Below, in pieces: positions 32,937 to 45,859 of a stretch of DNA of 64,000 nt (its first letter is position 1; each line of letters starts with the position of its first letter). A program made the position numbers and the translations under genes. The notes beneath the pieces are model-generated. The model was not told where the DNA came from. It saw only the letters and a list, made by a program, of their open reading frames with translations, and searched no databases. The stretch lies in the NCBI RefSeq assembly GCF_965363235.1, contig NC_134845.1:69655261-69719260 (forward strand), read 5' to 3'. This DNA is from Mytilus galloprovincialis. Lineage: Eukaryota > Mollusca > Bivalvia > Mytilida > Mytilidae.

Positions 32937-35900
32937 TTATTACTGAAACCTATAGTTACATTAAATCTATTGATCACTAGCTAGCTTCCCCTTGAAGAGT
33001 TTACAAGGAAGGCTACATAAATAAATAACAAAACGTATTTTTGTTTCGCCTTGAGGGAGTTAAAAAAAGCAAGACATAATCATGCTGTTTGCAGCAGCAG
33101 TGTTTTTGTCAAAAAATGAATTAGTTTGTGAGTATGTCAACTAATGGGGAACCAGTAGTGATCTCTCCACAATCTTTGCTATGACATTATATTAGTATTG
33201 GTACTTTTCATTTCAAAGGAGATTATTTGTGTGCAACCCCTCAGACATGATCTAATTACTTTGAAACTTTTGCTGAGTATTAAACATTAGATTAGGTCAG
33301 ATTATGTGAAACCGTAAGTAGTAGGGTTAATGATATTTTGGTCTGCAGTTGTATAAGAATTGCCACATCACAATTCAATTGAGATTATTTGGCCTCCTCT
33401 CCACCAGTCCCACTCAAAAGACAAATGAGCCAAACATCCAAGGCTACCGATTGGTCTTCTACAAACAAAACAATATGCACCGAAAAAATAAGTTTAAAGA
33501 CTTCCTAGTACGATGTTAAAATAAGGAACCAATAAATTTGTGCAAAATGACAACGATCACAAATAGACATAGGACTACCAACAGGTACCGTCATGCACAA
33601 TCTAGACCTCAAATAAACAGATGGAAAGAAAATGTCTTCATATGATTGTCTTTTTGAAATCTACGAATCGAATTTGGCGATTGAAAAGTTATTGTCTATT
33701 AGACCTAGTGTACAAATATATTTTACAATCCAACACATACAGAGGAGGACCAAATTATGACCACAATAGCGTTCAAATTGTTCTTAGCAGTTTTATTCAC
33801 TCCGAATCATGGTTAATATTGAAAACATGGAGGTCATTTTAGATATTCACTAATTTAGATAACGAATTATACTGCTCATGCTAGTGTTAATGGTAGGAAA
33901 AACGTAGTAAATAACTTCAAACAGATTATTCAACAAAATCATCTGCTGAAACAATCTAGTTTACCAGAGAAAGTTAACACCCTCTCATATTCCTTATATT
34001 GTTGTGTTGTTGTCTTTTCAACATTTACTATGTTAGCAAGTTCTCGAAAAGAACGGTAAACAATACAGCAACAAGTCTATCGATACTTAACATTATGACA
34101 CCATATTAAGCGTTGTTTAATACGCTGACATACACTGATAAATTCTCAAAATCAAATGTTGAATCAATACAATAACGAACAGTATCGTTTTGCAGTAAAA
34201 CCAAAGGAAACTGACTACTCGATCAGCTGATATTAAGTCACGCTTGGCCTGTACCTTTATCAGTTGTCTTCTGAAAAAATGTACAACAATACTTTACGAC
34301 GTGGTGGAACTTGCACTTACATTTAATTTTTACTTTACAATTTTGTTGTTGTTTTCATTGTTGAAAAAAAATTAATGTCATCATGTGACAGTTCTTTCTT
34401 TTTGTGGAGTATCATGCATATGCACCAAGGTGATATAACTTTTTTTTTTCTATGATTGTCTTCTTGCATGGTAGTTTTCTTGGTCCCCTTGCAACCAACG
34501 GAGAGACCAATTCAATCCATCGCATTAATGAATATTCTGACAAAACAATCAGTCTGTTTAAAGAATTCGTGTAACATATTAATGTTTAAATCTAATAATC
34601 TTTTAGCGAACGTTTTCCTTTTTAAACAGCTATTGTAATTAATAATTGATTTCCTTTTTAACTTTTTGTTTACAATGTTTTACATTAATTATAATATTTC
34701 TCTAATAAAATTTAAGGAAGAATTTGTACAAAAAATTTTGACAAAGCATGTTCATATAATTAGCGCAACAATCCTTTAGGGAACTTTATAAATTGAAACA
34801 ATTATAATGATTTATAATTCATGTCCTGTTTAAAGCTTGCTAACACTTATTGACATTGATCAACGATGAATAAAACATCATTGAAAAATATTCATTTAGA
34901 TACGAACCTGTAGAAAATAATTTTAATTGTTCAGATCTGTATCACTAGTATTGACAACTGTACATGTCAAATTGGGATAACATAATATGTATGTTTTATC
35001 AAGGATTGATGATACCATGAGAAAAGTTATGTTTAAAGTCAAAGAAAATGTATCAAGGCATATTACTGAATTAAGCCTGGCCTCTTAAGTTCATATTTCA
35101 AGTCGGCGGGCATTTACCAGAAAACGTAAAATTAAAGTTGAGAACTTTCCCAAACACGGTAACACTCAAAAATAGCTTAAATCCAATTCAAAAATGTTTT
35201 GAAAACTTTGTAGTTGCCTCAAATGTTTCCGTATGGCAGCTTTATTCTTGAAAACCAAGGGTTTTTCTATATGTCTCTCTCGCTATATATATAATGAGAG
35301 GAATACCAAGAGTTTGCATGGTTTTCCAAAATTTGTATACGCTAAATATTCAACCGATTATAGTAGGACAACCGAAAATTAATAAAAATCTATCTAATTA
35401 TGGAATTAACAAAAATGTTCTGCTTATAAAATAGATAAGTCAGTCATAATATGCGTTGATGATTCAAATTTTTACTAATATCAACAAAATGGTAGTTATG
35501 TTAAGCATACACAATACTACTAAATAATAAAACTAATATATCTCATTAATTAAAATGACCTATACACTACGACCTAGCTATAAAATCAGGTTTGATCAAC
35601 CATTTTAACATCAAAGAATATCTGTACCAAATAAGGAACGTGACAGTTATTTTCCGTTCGTTTGATGTGTTTAAGCGTCTGAATTTACAATTTGATAAAA
35701 GACTTTCCGTTTTGAATTTTGTTCTGAGTTCGGTATTTTTCTTATTTTACTTTTTTGTTCGTTTTAAAAACCACGATGACCAATAATTGTACCGATACAT
35801 GAAATCTAATGACTTACAACATGTACAGTAGAATGACGGCTTATTCTTATAGTACAAGGGCAACAATGTTAAAACCTAAGCATTCTAATATTGAAAGAAC

Positions 35901-36117
35901 CATAGACATTGGATCGAGTACGATTAAACTATACTGTAAAGCGGGATTTTGGTTTATATACGTTTCACATTCACATAGACTGAATATTATTTTTTTTCGT
36001 AATTCGCACTTTCATCATACGTAAGACTTCTCTGTATTCTTTTCCATGTAATATATGTAATAGTGTGGTATGAATTAAATTTTCTTTTTCTGTTTATCCA
36101 AAAAATCGCCAATTAAG
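32937..36117. other. Intergenic, no gene seen
   Basis: Apart from an R1 copy at 35575-35760, I see no gene or organised repeat. ORFs of 60-73 codons lack recognisable content. Confidence 0.4.
35575..35760 (+). repeat. Dispersed repeat R1
   Basis: Same block order as 6555-6720 ('ataaaatcaggtttgatcaa', 'gacagttattttccgttcgt', 'gactttccgttttgaatttt'). Confidence 0.6.
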
Positions 36118-36250
36118 ATTGAGAATGGAAATGGGGAATGTGCCAAAGAGACAACAACCCGACCATAGAAAAAAACAACAGCAGAAGGTCACCAACAGGT
36201 CTTCAATGTAGCGAGAAATTCCCGCACCCGGAGGCGTCCTTCAGCTGGCC
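36118..36250 (-). repeat. Dispersed repeat R3, inverted
   Basis: 'gtgccaaagagacaacaacc' through 'cacccggaggcgtccttcag' is the reverse complement of the block at 62925-63065. The 95-codon ORF starting here is repeat sequence. Confidence 0.7.
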
Positions 36251-36725
36251 CCTAAATTGTATTTATATTTTGCGTGTAATTGAATTTAAAAAGCAAATTT
36301 GTTTCAAGTTATTGAACACAGATAGTAACACTATAAAGAAAAAGATGTGGAAAGAGACTACACTGAACAAATCCATCAACATAGAAATTATCACCTTATT
36401 GACCTTCGACAATGAACATTTTTAAAATAATAACAACATAGCAGGTACATAAATATATAAATTAAAATACCAAAACTAACGATATGATATATTTATTAAG
36501 CGATATGGTACTGCACTACGGGTTCGTGTTTCCTGATATGCACATACATGTTGTGCCGGGGTTCAAGGTACTTGCGGACATTCATAATCTTTTACATTGG
36601 ATAACAGTAAGAACAAAGTATTAAATTCAGGTAAAAAGGTTTTGACTCTTTAGACCGACACAAAACACTGAAAACAACTATAAAAAGAGCCAAAACTAAA
36701 ATATCAATCAAAACACATCTAATTG

Positions 36726-37372
36726 ATTAAGTCATAAACCGTAAGAGATAAACAGAATCTTGCATTAAGTCATGAACCGTAAGAGATAAACATAATATTG
36801 CATTAAGTCATATACCGTAAGAGATAAACAGAATATTGCATTAAGTCATAAACCGTAAGAGATAAACAGAATCTTGCATTAAGTCATAAACCGTAAGAGA
36901 TGAACAGAATCTTGTATTAAGTCATAAACCGTAAGAGATGAACAGAATCTTGCATTATAGTCATAAACCGTAAGAGATAAACAGAATCTAGCATTAAGTC
37001 ATAAACCGTAAGAGATAAACATAATCTTGCATTAAGTCATAAACCGTAAGAGATAAACAGAATCTAGCATTAAGTCATAAACCGTAAGAGATAAACATAA
37101 TCTTGCATTAAGTCATAAACCGTAAGAGATAAACATAATCTTGCATTAAGTCATAAACCGTAAGAGATAAACAGAATCTTGCATTAAGTCATAAACCGTA
37201 AGAGATAAACGCATTAAGTCATAAACCGTAAGAGATAAACAGAATCTTGCATTAAGTCATAAACCGTAAGAGATAAACAGAACCGTGCATTAAGTCATAA
37301 ACCGTAAGAGATAAACAGAATCTTGCATTAAGTTATAAACCGTAACAGTAAACAGAATATTGCATTAAGTCA
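36726..37372. repeat. 38-bp tandem array, about 17 copies
   Basis: The unit reads ATTAAGTCATAAACCGTAAG plus 'agataaacagaatcttgc'. Units differ by few substitutions; one is shortened (near 37205). There are no unique spacers, so it is a minisatellite. It lies about 0.9 kb upstream of the predicted cGAS-like promoter. Confidence 0.95.
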
Positions 37373-38286
37373 AAATATGGAATGGAGGACGGTAAATTTT
37401 GATATCTTAAAGCATTTATAAATTTAAAAAAAATAGTTCTCAATTTAGGCTCCGATATGTTAATTTTACTTATATCTTTGTATTCCATTTTATATTTGAA
37501 ATGCATTCGTTTGTGCAAGCTATAGTTCCCTGTTGTATCATAGAAGCTTGTGCTATAAAAGGACAGGGCAGCATTTGCCATACGATGCATGTATTTGAGT
37601 TACAGAAAAGGTTTGTCGTAAAAATTTGTTCCGTTTTGCTTTAACTGCTAGCGCTATCAAAAGGTTGATGAGAATTAATGTGTAAGGCAGCTGCTTCAAT
37701 AATATAGTTGATGTTGCAATGTTTGTCCTACGCTGATAAATTAAAATATATGCTAATATATAATTGATATAGTACAGTAACTGTTCCAGATAACAAAATG
37801 CATTTGATTATCAACACTGTAAGATAATGCAGATTTCATCACATTATGGTATCATGCTACATTATTTTGAAGTGAACCGGAACCATACCATTACGTTTTG
37901 AAATGTATCATTTTATTTTTAAAGGAACGGATTCTGGGAAATGATTATAATACACGATTGATTGTAAATAGAACCGAAAATACAACTTAATATTGTAACG
38001 GAGATTCAGAAATTAAGAACATGTGTTTCCTTGCACAATCTCGATTACAAATTCTATTTAAATATAATGATTTCATAAAGTGTGCTTTCATAAATGTTAT
38101 GCTTCATTCTTCGGTATACATGGTATATTTGATCCCGGTTTTGAAATAAAACTAATCTTCCTAACTGTGTTATCCGTAACTCTTTATCCTTGTATCAATT
38201 GCAGAACGCTGAATTTTCCATAAGTTAGTTATAGACACGAAACTATGTTTTTTGAAAATACCCAACTAAAGTGACAAGTGGTGACC

Positions 38287-38293
38287 TATAAAT
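38287..38293 (+). promoter_or_regulatory. TATA box of the cGAS-like gene (predicted)
   Basis: TATAAAT lies about 28 bases before a plausible start. A non-coding first exon of about 38315-38381 would end at ACAT/GTAAGA and join an acceptor TATTGATGCAG at 39001-39002. The combined 5' UTR has no upstream ATG. Confidence 0.4.
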
Positions 38294-39002
38294 GAACACA
38301 CCTTACAGTCCAGGCTACTCATCCGATCATTTGATCTACAAAAGAAGGTTTGGTCATTTGCACAGGGAATCGCAATACATGTAAGATTTTATCTGTTGTT
38401 CATAATGTTATAGGTTTTTTTATAATTGAGGTTTCTGAAAGAGGTCAACTAACCATATAGATTTAATTTTGCATTGAGAAATAAGTAAATTCCATTGTAT
38501 CATTTTTGGTTTTCATGTTCTAAATGTACATGCTGCATATACTAGTATGTTTTGCTCTAAATATAAAAGTTGTTTCGAAAATACCATTTTTATTGTTATT
38601 TTTAAATAAATTACTTTTAAAATAGCAGGATAAGTGTTTAATCTGTAACTTTACTGATTGTGTCGTATTTAACGATATTTCACAGATAAAAATAATAATG
38701 GAAGATGTGGTATGATTGCCTAAGAGACAACTGTCTTAAAGAGATCACATGATATCGAAGTAATCAGCTGAGTCTGGCAATACAAGCCAATCAGACATTA
38801 TTGACCTAGTTGACGCATCAAGTATTGCCCAGTGCGATTCAACATTTGTTGATTTTTATGTTTGAACTCCGGGTACCTAATGTTGCTTCTTAAATCCTAT
38901 TCCTATCTGTATGATCCAATAATATATGTCAAACATATAATTTTACTCAATATTTTCTCTCAAGTATCAAAAGACAATAACGTTTTCATTATATTGATGC
39001 AG

Positions 39003-39062
39003 ATTCCATCAACAGAGGCAATCATTTCGAGTGAATAAAGTTACTTAACAGTATGGCAACTG
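39003..39062 (+). CDS. cGAS-like copy 1: exon with start codon
   Basis: ATG at 39053 (AACAGTATGG) gives ATG GCA ACT G and a strong donor ACTG/GTAAGT, phase 1. The first 50 bases are 5' UTR after the acceptor at 39002. The split structure, a few codons then one long exon, yields MATDDTTRSLSISVYQYLCQ, a typical start for bivalve members of this family. Confidence 0.7.
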
Positions 39063-40152
39063 GTAAGTCAAAAGTTTATATTTTGTAATTTTTATTTATG
39101 AACCTTGGTCATATTATGTCTTTAAAAACGCAATGATTAAATGTAAAAAAGGTCAAACAGGATACTAATAATTTTAGAAGTATGCTTTTGTATGTAAATG
39201 TCATTTATATAAAATCAAAATAATCAGAAAATTGACTTTCAACAAATTCTGACAATCCTTTGTTTATGTTCCACATTTTCCATGTTTTAACAACTTTCAG
39301 TTTTGAATTCGTGATTTTCCCGTAAAATGTTTATTTTCTTACGTCATGATTCAATGACCCATGTACCCCGTTTGACTTCGGGTAAATTTGTAAAAAGCAT
39401 ACGCAAAGAGATTATGATTGGAACAACAAAAAACTAAACATGACGTTGCCGAACAGCTGACATACAATATATTCGTATTCTACCACGGCATGAACTTAAA
39501 CTGTTTGAAGAAGCTTATATAAGAATTTACATAACTATGAGGACATTTGGAAGTGCTCAACTCTCAAATATCCTTTTGAAATAAAAGTTGAACGTATTGC
39601 AATGGATATAACATTTGATAAAAGTAAATCCGACCACAACTTCGTTTAAAATTTTATTTATTATGAAGTTTGGTTCTTTTCTTTTTTTGCGACAAAGTTG
39701 TAAACAAAATAAAACAAAATCAACCCAATCAATTTATTGTATTGACGTCACACAGTTAAAATTGAAACGAACACATATTTGAATTTTAGTTGAATATATA
39801 AACAGTATTAGCTGGTGTAAACAGACATTTATTTTGTGTTATCATTTTGCCAGAACTACAAGGAAAATTCAAAACGGAAAGTTTTTTTTATCTAATGGCA
39901 AAATAAAAAGCTCAAACACATAAAAAAAAACGGATGGAAAACGACTGTTAAATGCCCGACTTTGTAACGACGTAGTCATCTTTTGTTTGAAATCTCACAA
40001 AATATTTTGTTTTTCAAGGTCCAATATTTTGGATTAAATAAATTTGTAATTACTTATAACGTTTAATCAATCGATATTAAATGCATGTGGAACAAAACTT
40101 TATTGATTCTTAATAATTTACTTTAAATCTTGGTACCTTATTTTCCTTTTAG

Positions 40153-41780
40153 ATGACACAACACGGAGCCTGTCAATATCAGTGTATCAGTATCTATGTC
40201 AAAACATTGTTGGATATGAGGATCATGTTAAAACACTTCGAATGACAAGTAACGTGAGAGATAATATAACAAATGTTAAAGACAGTGTAGTAATCACAAG
40301 TGGTAGTTTTGGTGAAGGCATAGAAATGGAAGGTAGTGATTTAGATATAATGCTAGTATTAAACTATATGGAAGTACACGAAGACATTTCATCAGTAGTT
40401 TATGATGAACATAAGATATACTTTTCCATGAATACAGAGGACACTAAACCCGGATATAGCTATTTATTTCTAGTGTATTCTAATTATTTAAACATTTTCG
40501 AAACGTGCTTGGACATTGGAGGAAAACTATTTATTTCAAATGTATTGTTTAAACAGAGATTTATTGAAGATCTGTATTCGGTCATTCATGGTCCATGCAT
40601 AACAGATAGGAAAGGAATAATGGATTTTGCATTCTGTTTACATAATAAATCATGGGTAAACCCAGCAAACCAGTGGGTAACAAGGCCAACCAATTCATGG
40701 CCTGCTGCTGAAGTTAAACGAGATATTATAGACCACGGAGTACTCTTCGTGCCGATCGGTGTTAAAGGATCAAATAACGAGGAAATAGAATGGCGTTTGT
40801 CTTTCTCAGTTGGCGAAAAACTGCTTATTTATACGTTTAGTCATACCCAATTGTTGTGCTATGTCTTGTTGAAAATTCTACTGAAAGATGTAATAAATAT
40901 TTATTCTAAAGCTTTACTCTGTTCCTATTTCCTGAAAACTATTATCTTTTGGGTTTCTGAAGAATTACAACCATCAGTTTGGACACCAGAACATTTGATA
41001 CCATGTTTTATGAAATGTTTTAGGAGGCTGATTTACTGTGTAAACTATTCAGTGTGTCCGCATTACTTTATTCCAGAAAATAATTTGTTTGAAAATAAGA
41101 TAGAAGGAATAGAACAACAAGTGTTGTTAAACCATCTCTATACATTACACAGCTATGACTGGCGTTGCATCTTTTTTTCATCTCAGATACATCAATTTGA
41201 AATTTCCCAAATACATCACATGTCTTCTCAATCATACGTACTTAGTTTTAAACGTATCATACAATCACGACGTTTCAATTCGTTATCACCTCAGTTTTTA
41301 CTGCAATATAATTACACCGAATTGAGAAGAAACTATATGCGGTCAATCTATCAATTACTTCGTTGTCAATCTTCTAGCATCCGACGAATTTATCTATTCT
41401 ATATGTCATTTCTTTGTTCCAATGTGTATGAATTTGCAGAATTTATACGTATCGGTAGTCTTAGCAACAAGTGCATGTATGGTGCATACAAAACCTGGCT
41501 GAGTTACCAACTACGGAATATTCATCACGACGCTATGTCAGGTTGGCTGAATTTGGCTTCATTTTTCTACATAACACACCAGTATGAGATAGCCTTGAAA
41601 ATAATTGGTTATGCATTGTCAAAGTGTACATTGGAAAAGTTGTGCGGTTATGAAGATTTATCAGATATTCATATGGAACTGCTGAGAATGAAAACCTTCC
41701 GAAAAAAGGGAAATATAAGCATACTTAAAATTCTACATTTGGATGCATGCATTTTTCAAGAACAGCGATTTTACCGATAG
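40153..41780 (+). CDS. Mab-21/cGAS-like nucleotidyltransferase receptor, copy 1, frameshifted near the 3' end
   Basis: Joined to the start exon this gives 545 aa. The nucleotidyltransferase signature is clear: GS at residues 54-55 in SGSFGEGIEMEGSDLDIMLV, with paired aspartates at 66 and 68 in the position of the cGAS metal-binding acids. A Mab-21-type segment follows (EIEWRLSFSVGEKLLIYTF), then a helical C-terminal half. The third catalytic acid was not identified, so second-messenger synthesis is not assured. The frame is lost near 41755 by one base compared with copy 2: it reads to a stop at 41780 while the normal continuation stays open from 41747 to 42184 in the next frame. The family (cGLRs) is expanded in bivalves and senses foreign nucleic acid or other signals. 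Confidence 0.85.
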
Positions 41781-42184
41781 AGGTGCAACTAGATGAAGAT
41801 GTATTGAGAAATAGGGTACCGCCACTTTTCTATGCACATTTTTTACGCATTTTATGCCATTATCGACAAAAAAATATAATACACGGTTTGGAATGCCTAT
41901 TTAATTTGCATGATGTTCTGGGTTCAAAGTATTACACACATGTAGCAAACACCATCAAAGCTTATTCCCTCAATTGTGTTGGCGTAGCTGGACAGTTATT
42001 TGGTATGACTGATATGGCTAAACAAGCATTCGATGTATCGATCAAAATATCCCCTGAACCTGAGAATATTGCGCTCAAGAGACTGTCACAAACAATTGGG
42101 TGCATACCAAATATAACAAGAAGAAGGGAGAGAAATCGTACAGTGGCGTTTACTCGAAAGCACTTCGTTTATACGCCGTTTTAA
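41747..42184 (+). pseudogene. cGAS-like copy 1: out-of-frame 3' continuation
   Basis: ILPIEVQLDEDVLRNRVPPL through VAFTRKHFVYTPF aligns with the in-frame end of copy 2. It is about 140 residues of helical (TPR-like) repeat sequence that copy 1 can no longer translate from its main frame. A single-base assembly error would explain it equally well. Confidence 0.7.
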
Positions 42185-42847
42185 ATCTGAGTTAACTCAA
42201 AAATTATTGGAGACATAAAAAGTAAACGGATACTCACGTTTTACGAAAAAAGTGCGTTTTTCAATTTTGTAAATATTAAACGGGCGTGTATAATTAATTT
42301 CGCGTTTACTTCTGAGTTAACGTAAAAATGCGTGTCTTTTAATTTTGTGAAAAGTAACTGAAGGTTTACTTATAGTAGTAAACGCGCGTTAACGTAGAGA
42401 GGTATCGTATTTTGGACAGACCTACCTATCATATTACATGACTAGTTACGTAAAAATGTCTACATGTAGATTTTCGACAAATATTAAGAAGCATTATCTA
42501 CGAGATATAATGAAAAAAATAGAATATAAATATGATTTATTTTTGTTCAATCATCAATGAAATTGAAATGATAATTCGCTTTTAGCAGCCAGTATGCTTA
42601 ACTTAAGATAAGAAGCATCGATGATAAATGATTCACTTGCAAGTGAATAATTTGACCTCACTGAATCTGTATTTATGTGACCTTTAATTATATGCTTTAG
42701 CTATAATGAATTACGTTCATTAGGGCAGTTCATTTATTAAAAGGATAGATATGTCAACATTGAAATTGAATCAAGAGTAAAGTGACTTATTCAATCAACA
42801 AAAACTTATTTTTAAACATGTTGTACAGGTTAAATAAACCCATCATA

Positions 42848-42925
42848 GATACCAGGCTTGAAATTTTATATTTACGCCAGACGCTCGTTTCGTCTACAAA
42901 AGACTCATCAGTGATTCTTGAATAA
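42848..42925 (-). repeat. Repeat R8 fragment at the duplication breakpoint
   Basis: 'tacgccagacgctcgtttcg' then 'tctacaaaagactcatcag' is R8 sequence (compare 3595). It ends exactly where homology between copies 1 and 2 begins, so it may have mediated or capped the rearrangement. Confidence 0.6.
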
Positions 42926-42928
42926 AAC

Positions 42929-44236
42929 ATGTTAGAAATTCTACTGAAAGATGTTATAAATATTTATTGCAAAGATGTACTCTGTTCATATTTCCTGAAA
43001 ACTGTTATGTTTTGGGTTTCTGAGGAATTACACCCATCAGTTTGGACACAAGAACATTTGATACCATGTTTTATGAAATGCTTCAGGAGGCTGATTTACT
43101 GTGTAAACTACGCAGTGTGTCCGCATTACTTTATTCCAGAAAATAACTTGTTTGAAAATAAGATAGAAGGAATAGAACAACAAGTGTTGTTAAACCATCT
43201 CTATACATTACACAGCTATGACTGGCGTTGCATCTTTTTTTCATCTCAGATACATCAACTTGAAGTTTTCCAAATACAACACATGTCTTCTCAATCATAC
43301 GTACTTAGTTTTAAACGTATCATACAATCACAACGTTTCAATTCTTTATCACCTCAGTTTTTACTGCAACATAATTACGCCGGATTTAGAAGAAAATATA
43401 AGCGGTCAATCTATCAATTACTTCGTTGTCAATCATCTAGAATCCGACGAATTTATCTATTCCATATGTCATTTCTTTGTTCACTTGTGTATGAATTTGC
43501 AGAATTTATACGTATCAGTAGTCTTAGCAACAAGTGCATGTATGGTGCATACAAAACCTGGCTGAGTTATCAACTACGGAATATTCATCACGACGCTATG
43601 TCCGGTTGGCTGAATTTGGCTTCATTTTTCTACATAACAAATCAGTATGACATAGCCCTGAAAATAATTGTTTATGCATTGTCAAAGTGTACATTGGAAA
43701 AGTTGTGCGGGATTGAAGATTTATCAGATACCCATATCGAACTGCTGAGAATGAAAACCTTCCGAAAACATGGAAATATAAGCAATCTTAAAATTCTACA
43801 TTTGCATGAATGCTATTTTAACGAAGACTGTATTTTACCGATAGAGGTGCAACTAGACGAAGATGAAATAAGCAATATAGTACCGCCACTTTTCTATGCA
43901 CATTTTTTACGCATATTATGCCATTATCGCCAAAAAAATATAATGGACGGTTTGGAATGCCTATTTGATTTGAAAAATGTTATGTGTTCAAAGTATTACA
44001 AACATAATGCACACACCATCGGAGCTTGCTCACTCAATTGTTTTGGCGTAGCTCTGCAGTTATTGGATATGAGTGATATGGCTAAACAAGTTTTCAATGC
44101 ATCGATCATACTATCCCCTGAACCTGAGAATACTGCGTTCAAAAGACTGTCACAAACAATTGGGTGCATACCAAGTATAACAAGAAGAAGGACGAGAAAT
44201 CGTAAAGTGGCGATTACACGCATACTATTCGTTTAA
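42929..44236 (+). pseudogene. cGAS-like copy 2: tandem, 5'-truncated duplicate
   Basis: A 435-codon open frame starting at residue LEILLKDVINIY aligns with copy 1 from about 40885 to its end, with roughly nine of ten residues the same. The nucleotidyltransferase core (GS motif and catalytic acids) is absent; no homologous exon is found between the copies. The 3' end, ending RKVAITRILFV, is open and in frame. Homology continues about 650 bases past the stop, to about 44885. It may be a dead duplicate, or a truncated protein if a promoter exists; the ATG at 42929 has no family support. Confidence 0.75.
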
Positions 44237-45850
44237 ACACCGATTTTAATCTGAGTTAACTCCACAATTATAGAAGATATACACAGTAAACGGATGTTTA
44301 ACTCCACCGTGATAACACAAAAAAAGGTGCGTCTACTTATTTTGTAAACAGTAAGCGGGCGTTTACTTCCGCGTTTATTTCCGAGTTAACGTAAAATGGA
44401 CGTGTCTTTTAATTTTGTAAAAAGTAACCGTACGTTTACTGATTGTAGTAAATGCGCGTTAACGCAGATAAGCATCGTATCATGGACAGGCTAAACTATC
44501 ATATCACATGACTAGTTACGTTAAAATGTCTAAATGTAGATTTTCGACAAATATTAAAGAGGCCTAATTAGCTACGAGATATAATGAAAATTGATTAATA
44601 TGATTTTTTTTAATAAAATTGAAACAATAATTCGCTTTTAGGAGCCAGTTTGCTTAATTTTGTCATAATAAGATGAGAAACATCGATGATGAATGATTCA
44701 CTTGCAAGTGAATAATTCGACCTCATTGAACCCGTATTATGTGATCTTCAATTTAACTCCTTAGCTATAGTTGGATTACGCATAAATTAGGGATGTTCCT
44801 TTATCAAAAGGATAGGAATGTCAACACTGAAAGTGAAACCAGGGTAAACCGTTTGATTGACTTATTCAATCAACAAAAACCCATTCTTCTACAGGTCAAA
44901 ACGATAATTTACATATATTTTTAACCTATAATAGAAAATCTAGTGTACGAATTAATTGCTATTTATATCTTTATTTATGTTTATATTGGGTTATATGACC
45001 TCGGCAGTCTTTGGACGTCATCTCGACATTAACTTAGATGGCATCTAGATTGAAATTCACACGGAATGTTGATACATATTTTCGAGCCAATGCATTGTTA
45101 TTTATTTATTTTAGACCTTTTATAATTTTGATATACGTTTTTGTCTGTCATAAATCGAATATGAAAATTTGAGTCAAAATAGTGAACATGAATTTGACAT
45201 ATACTACCTATGTAACGATTACAATGAATAATATGACTCTAATCAAATTAGTCGAAAATTCAAAACTCTACATAAGTTACAAAATGATTTGTCTTCAGAA
45301 ATACACAATTGATAAGTAACTTGTAAATGATAAAAGGTTTGCAATGTATTTTCGTTCAGCTACATATGGTGTTTTTTTGAAAATGATGATATATCCGTCA
45401 GTAAATTAAATGACATGTTGTTATTTTCACCTGCATATAAATCTCACCCAGTTTTTGTTTTAGTTAAATTTTAAATTGTATTCATGCGCGCACTCCAAAA
45501 TTTGACAGATAGTCAAGCAGTTGCCGGTGGCCGCTTACTGGAAGAAGAAGGAGAATATCCATATATTCAATTAAAATGCCTATACTTCTCGTTATCGTAT
45601 TGGTTATGACATTATATTTTAGTTGTTATCGTACATTCTTAGTATGATAAGTTATTCTTTCATAAGGATATCTGCTGTATAATTAGTCACATTATTCATT
45701 TTAAAAACATCAAAACTATGGCCCCACCACCCCTTGTAATGTTACAGCTGTGAGTAAAAATCAGTGAGGGTTTCGTCTTCTGTTTAAAAACATTGTATTA
45801 ACTATTTTGAAATGCCTATTCTAAATGGTCTTTGTACCGTATGGAAATTG
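44237..45850. other. Downstream of copy 2, no gene seen
   Basis: 44237-44885 is the duplicated downstream flank (matches 42185-42808). The remainder to 45850 is AT-rich without recognisable exons. Confidence 0.5.
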
Positions 45851-45859
45851 TTATGATTT

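Noticed and set aside
36138-36425. 95-codon ORF
   Set aside because: Begins inside an inverted R3 repeat.
36726-37372. Possible CRISPR-like array
   Set aside because: Units are directly adjacent with no unique spacers, and the genome is eukaryotic; it is a minisatellite.
43218-43565. 115-codon ORF inside cGAS-like copy 2
   Set aside because: Alternative-frame shadow of the conserved frame.
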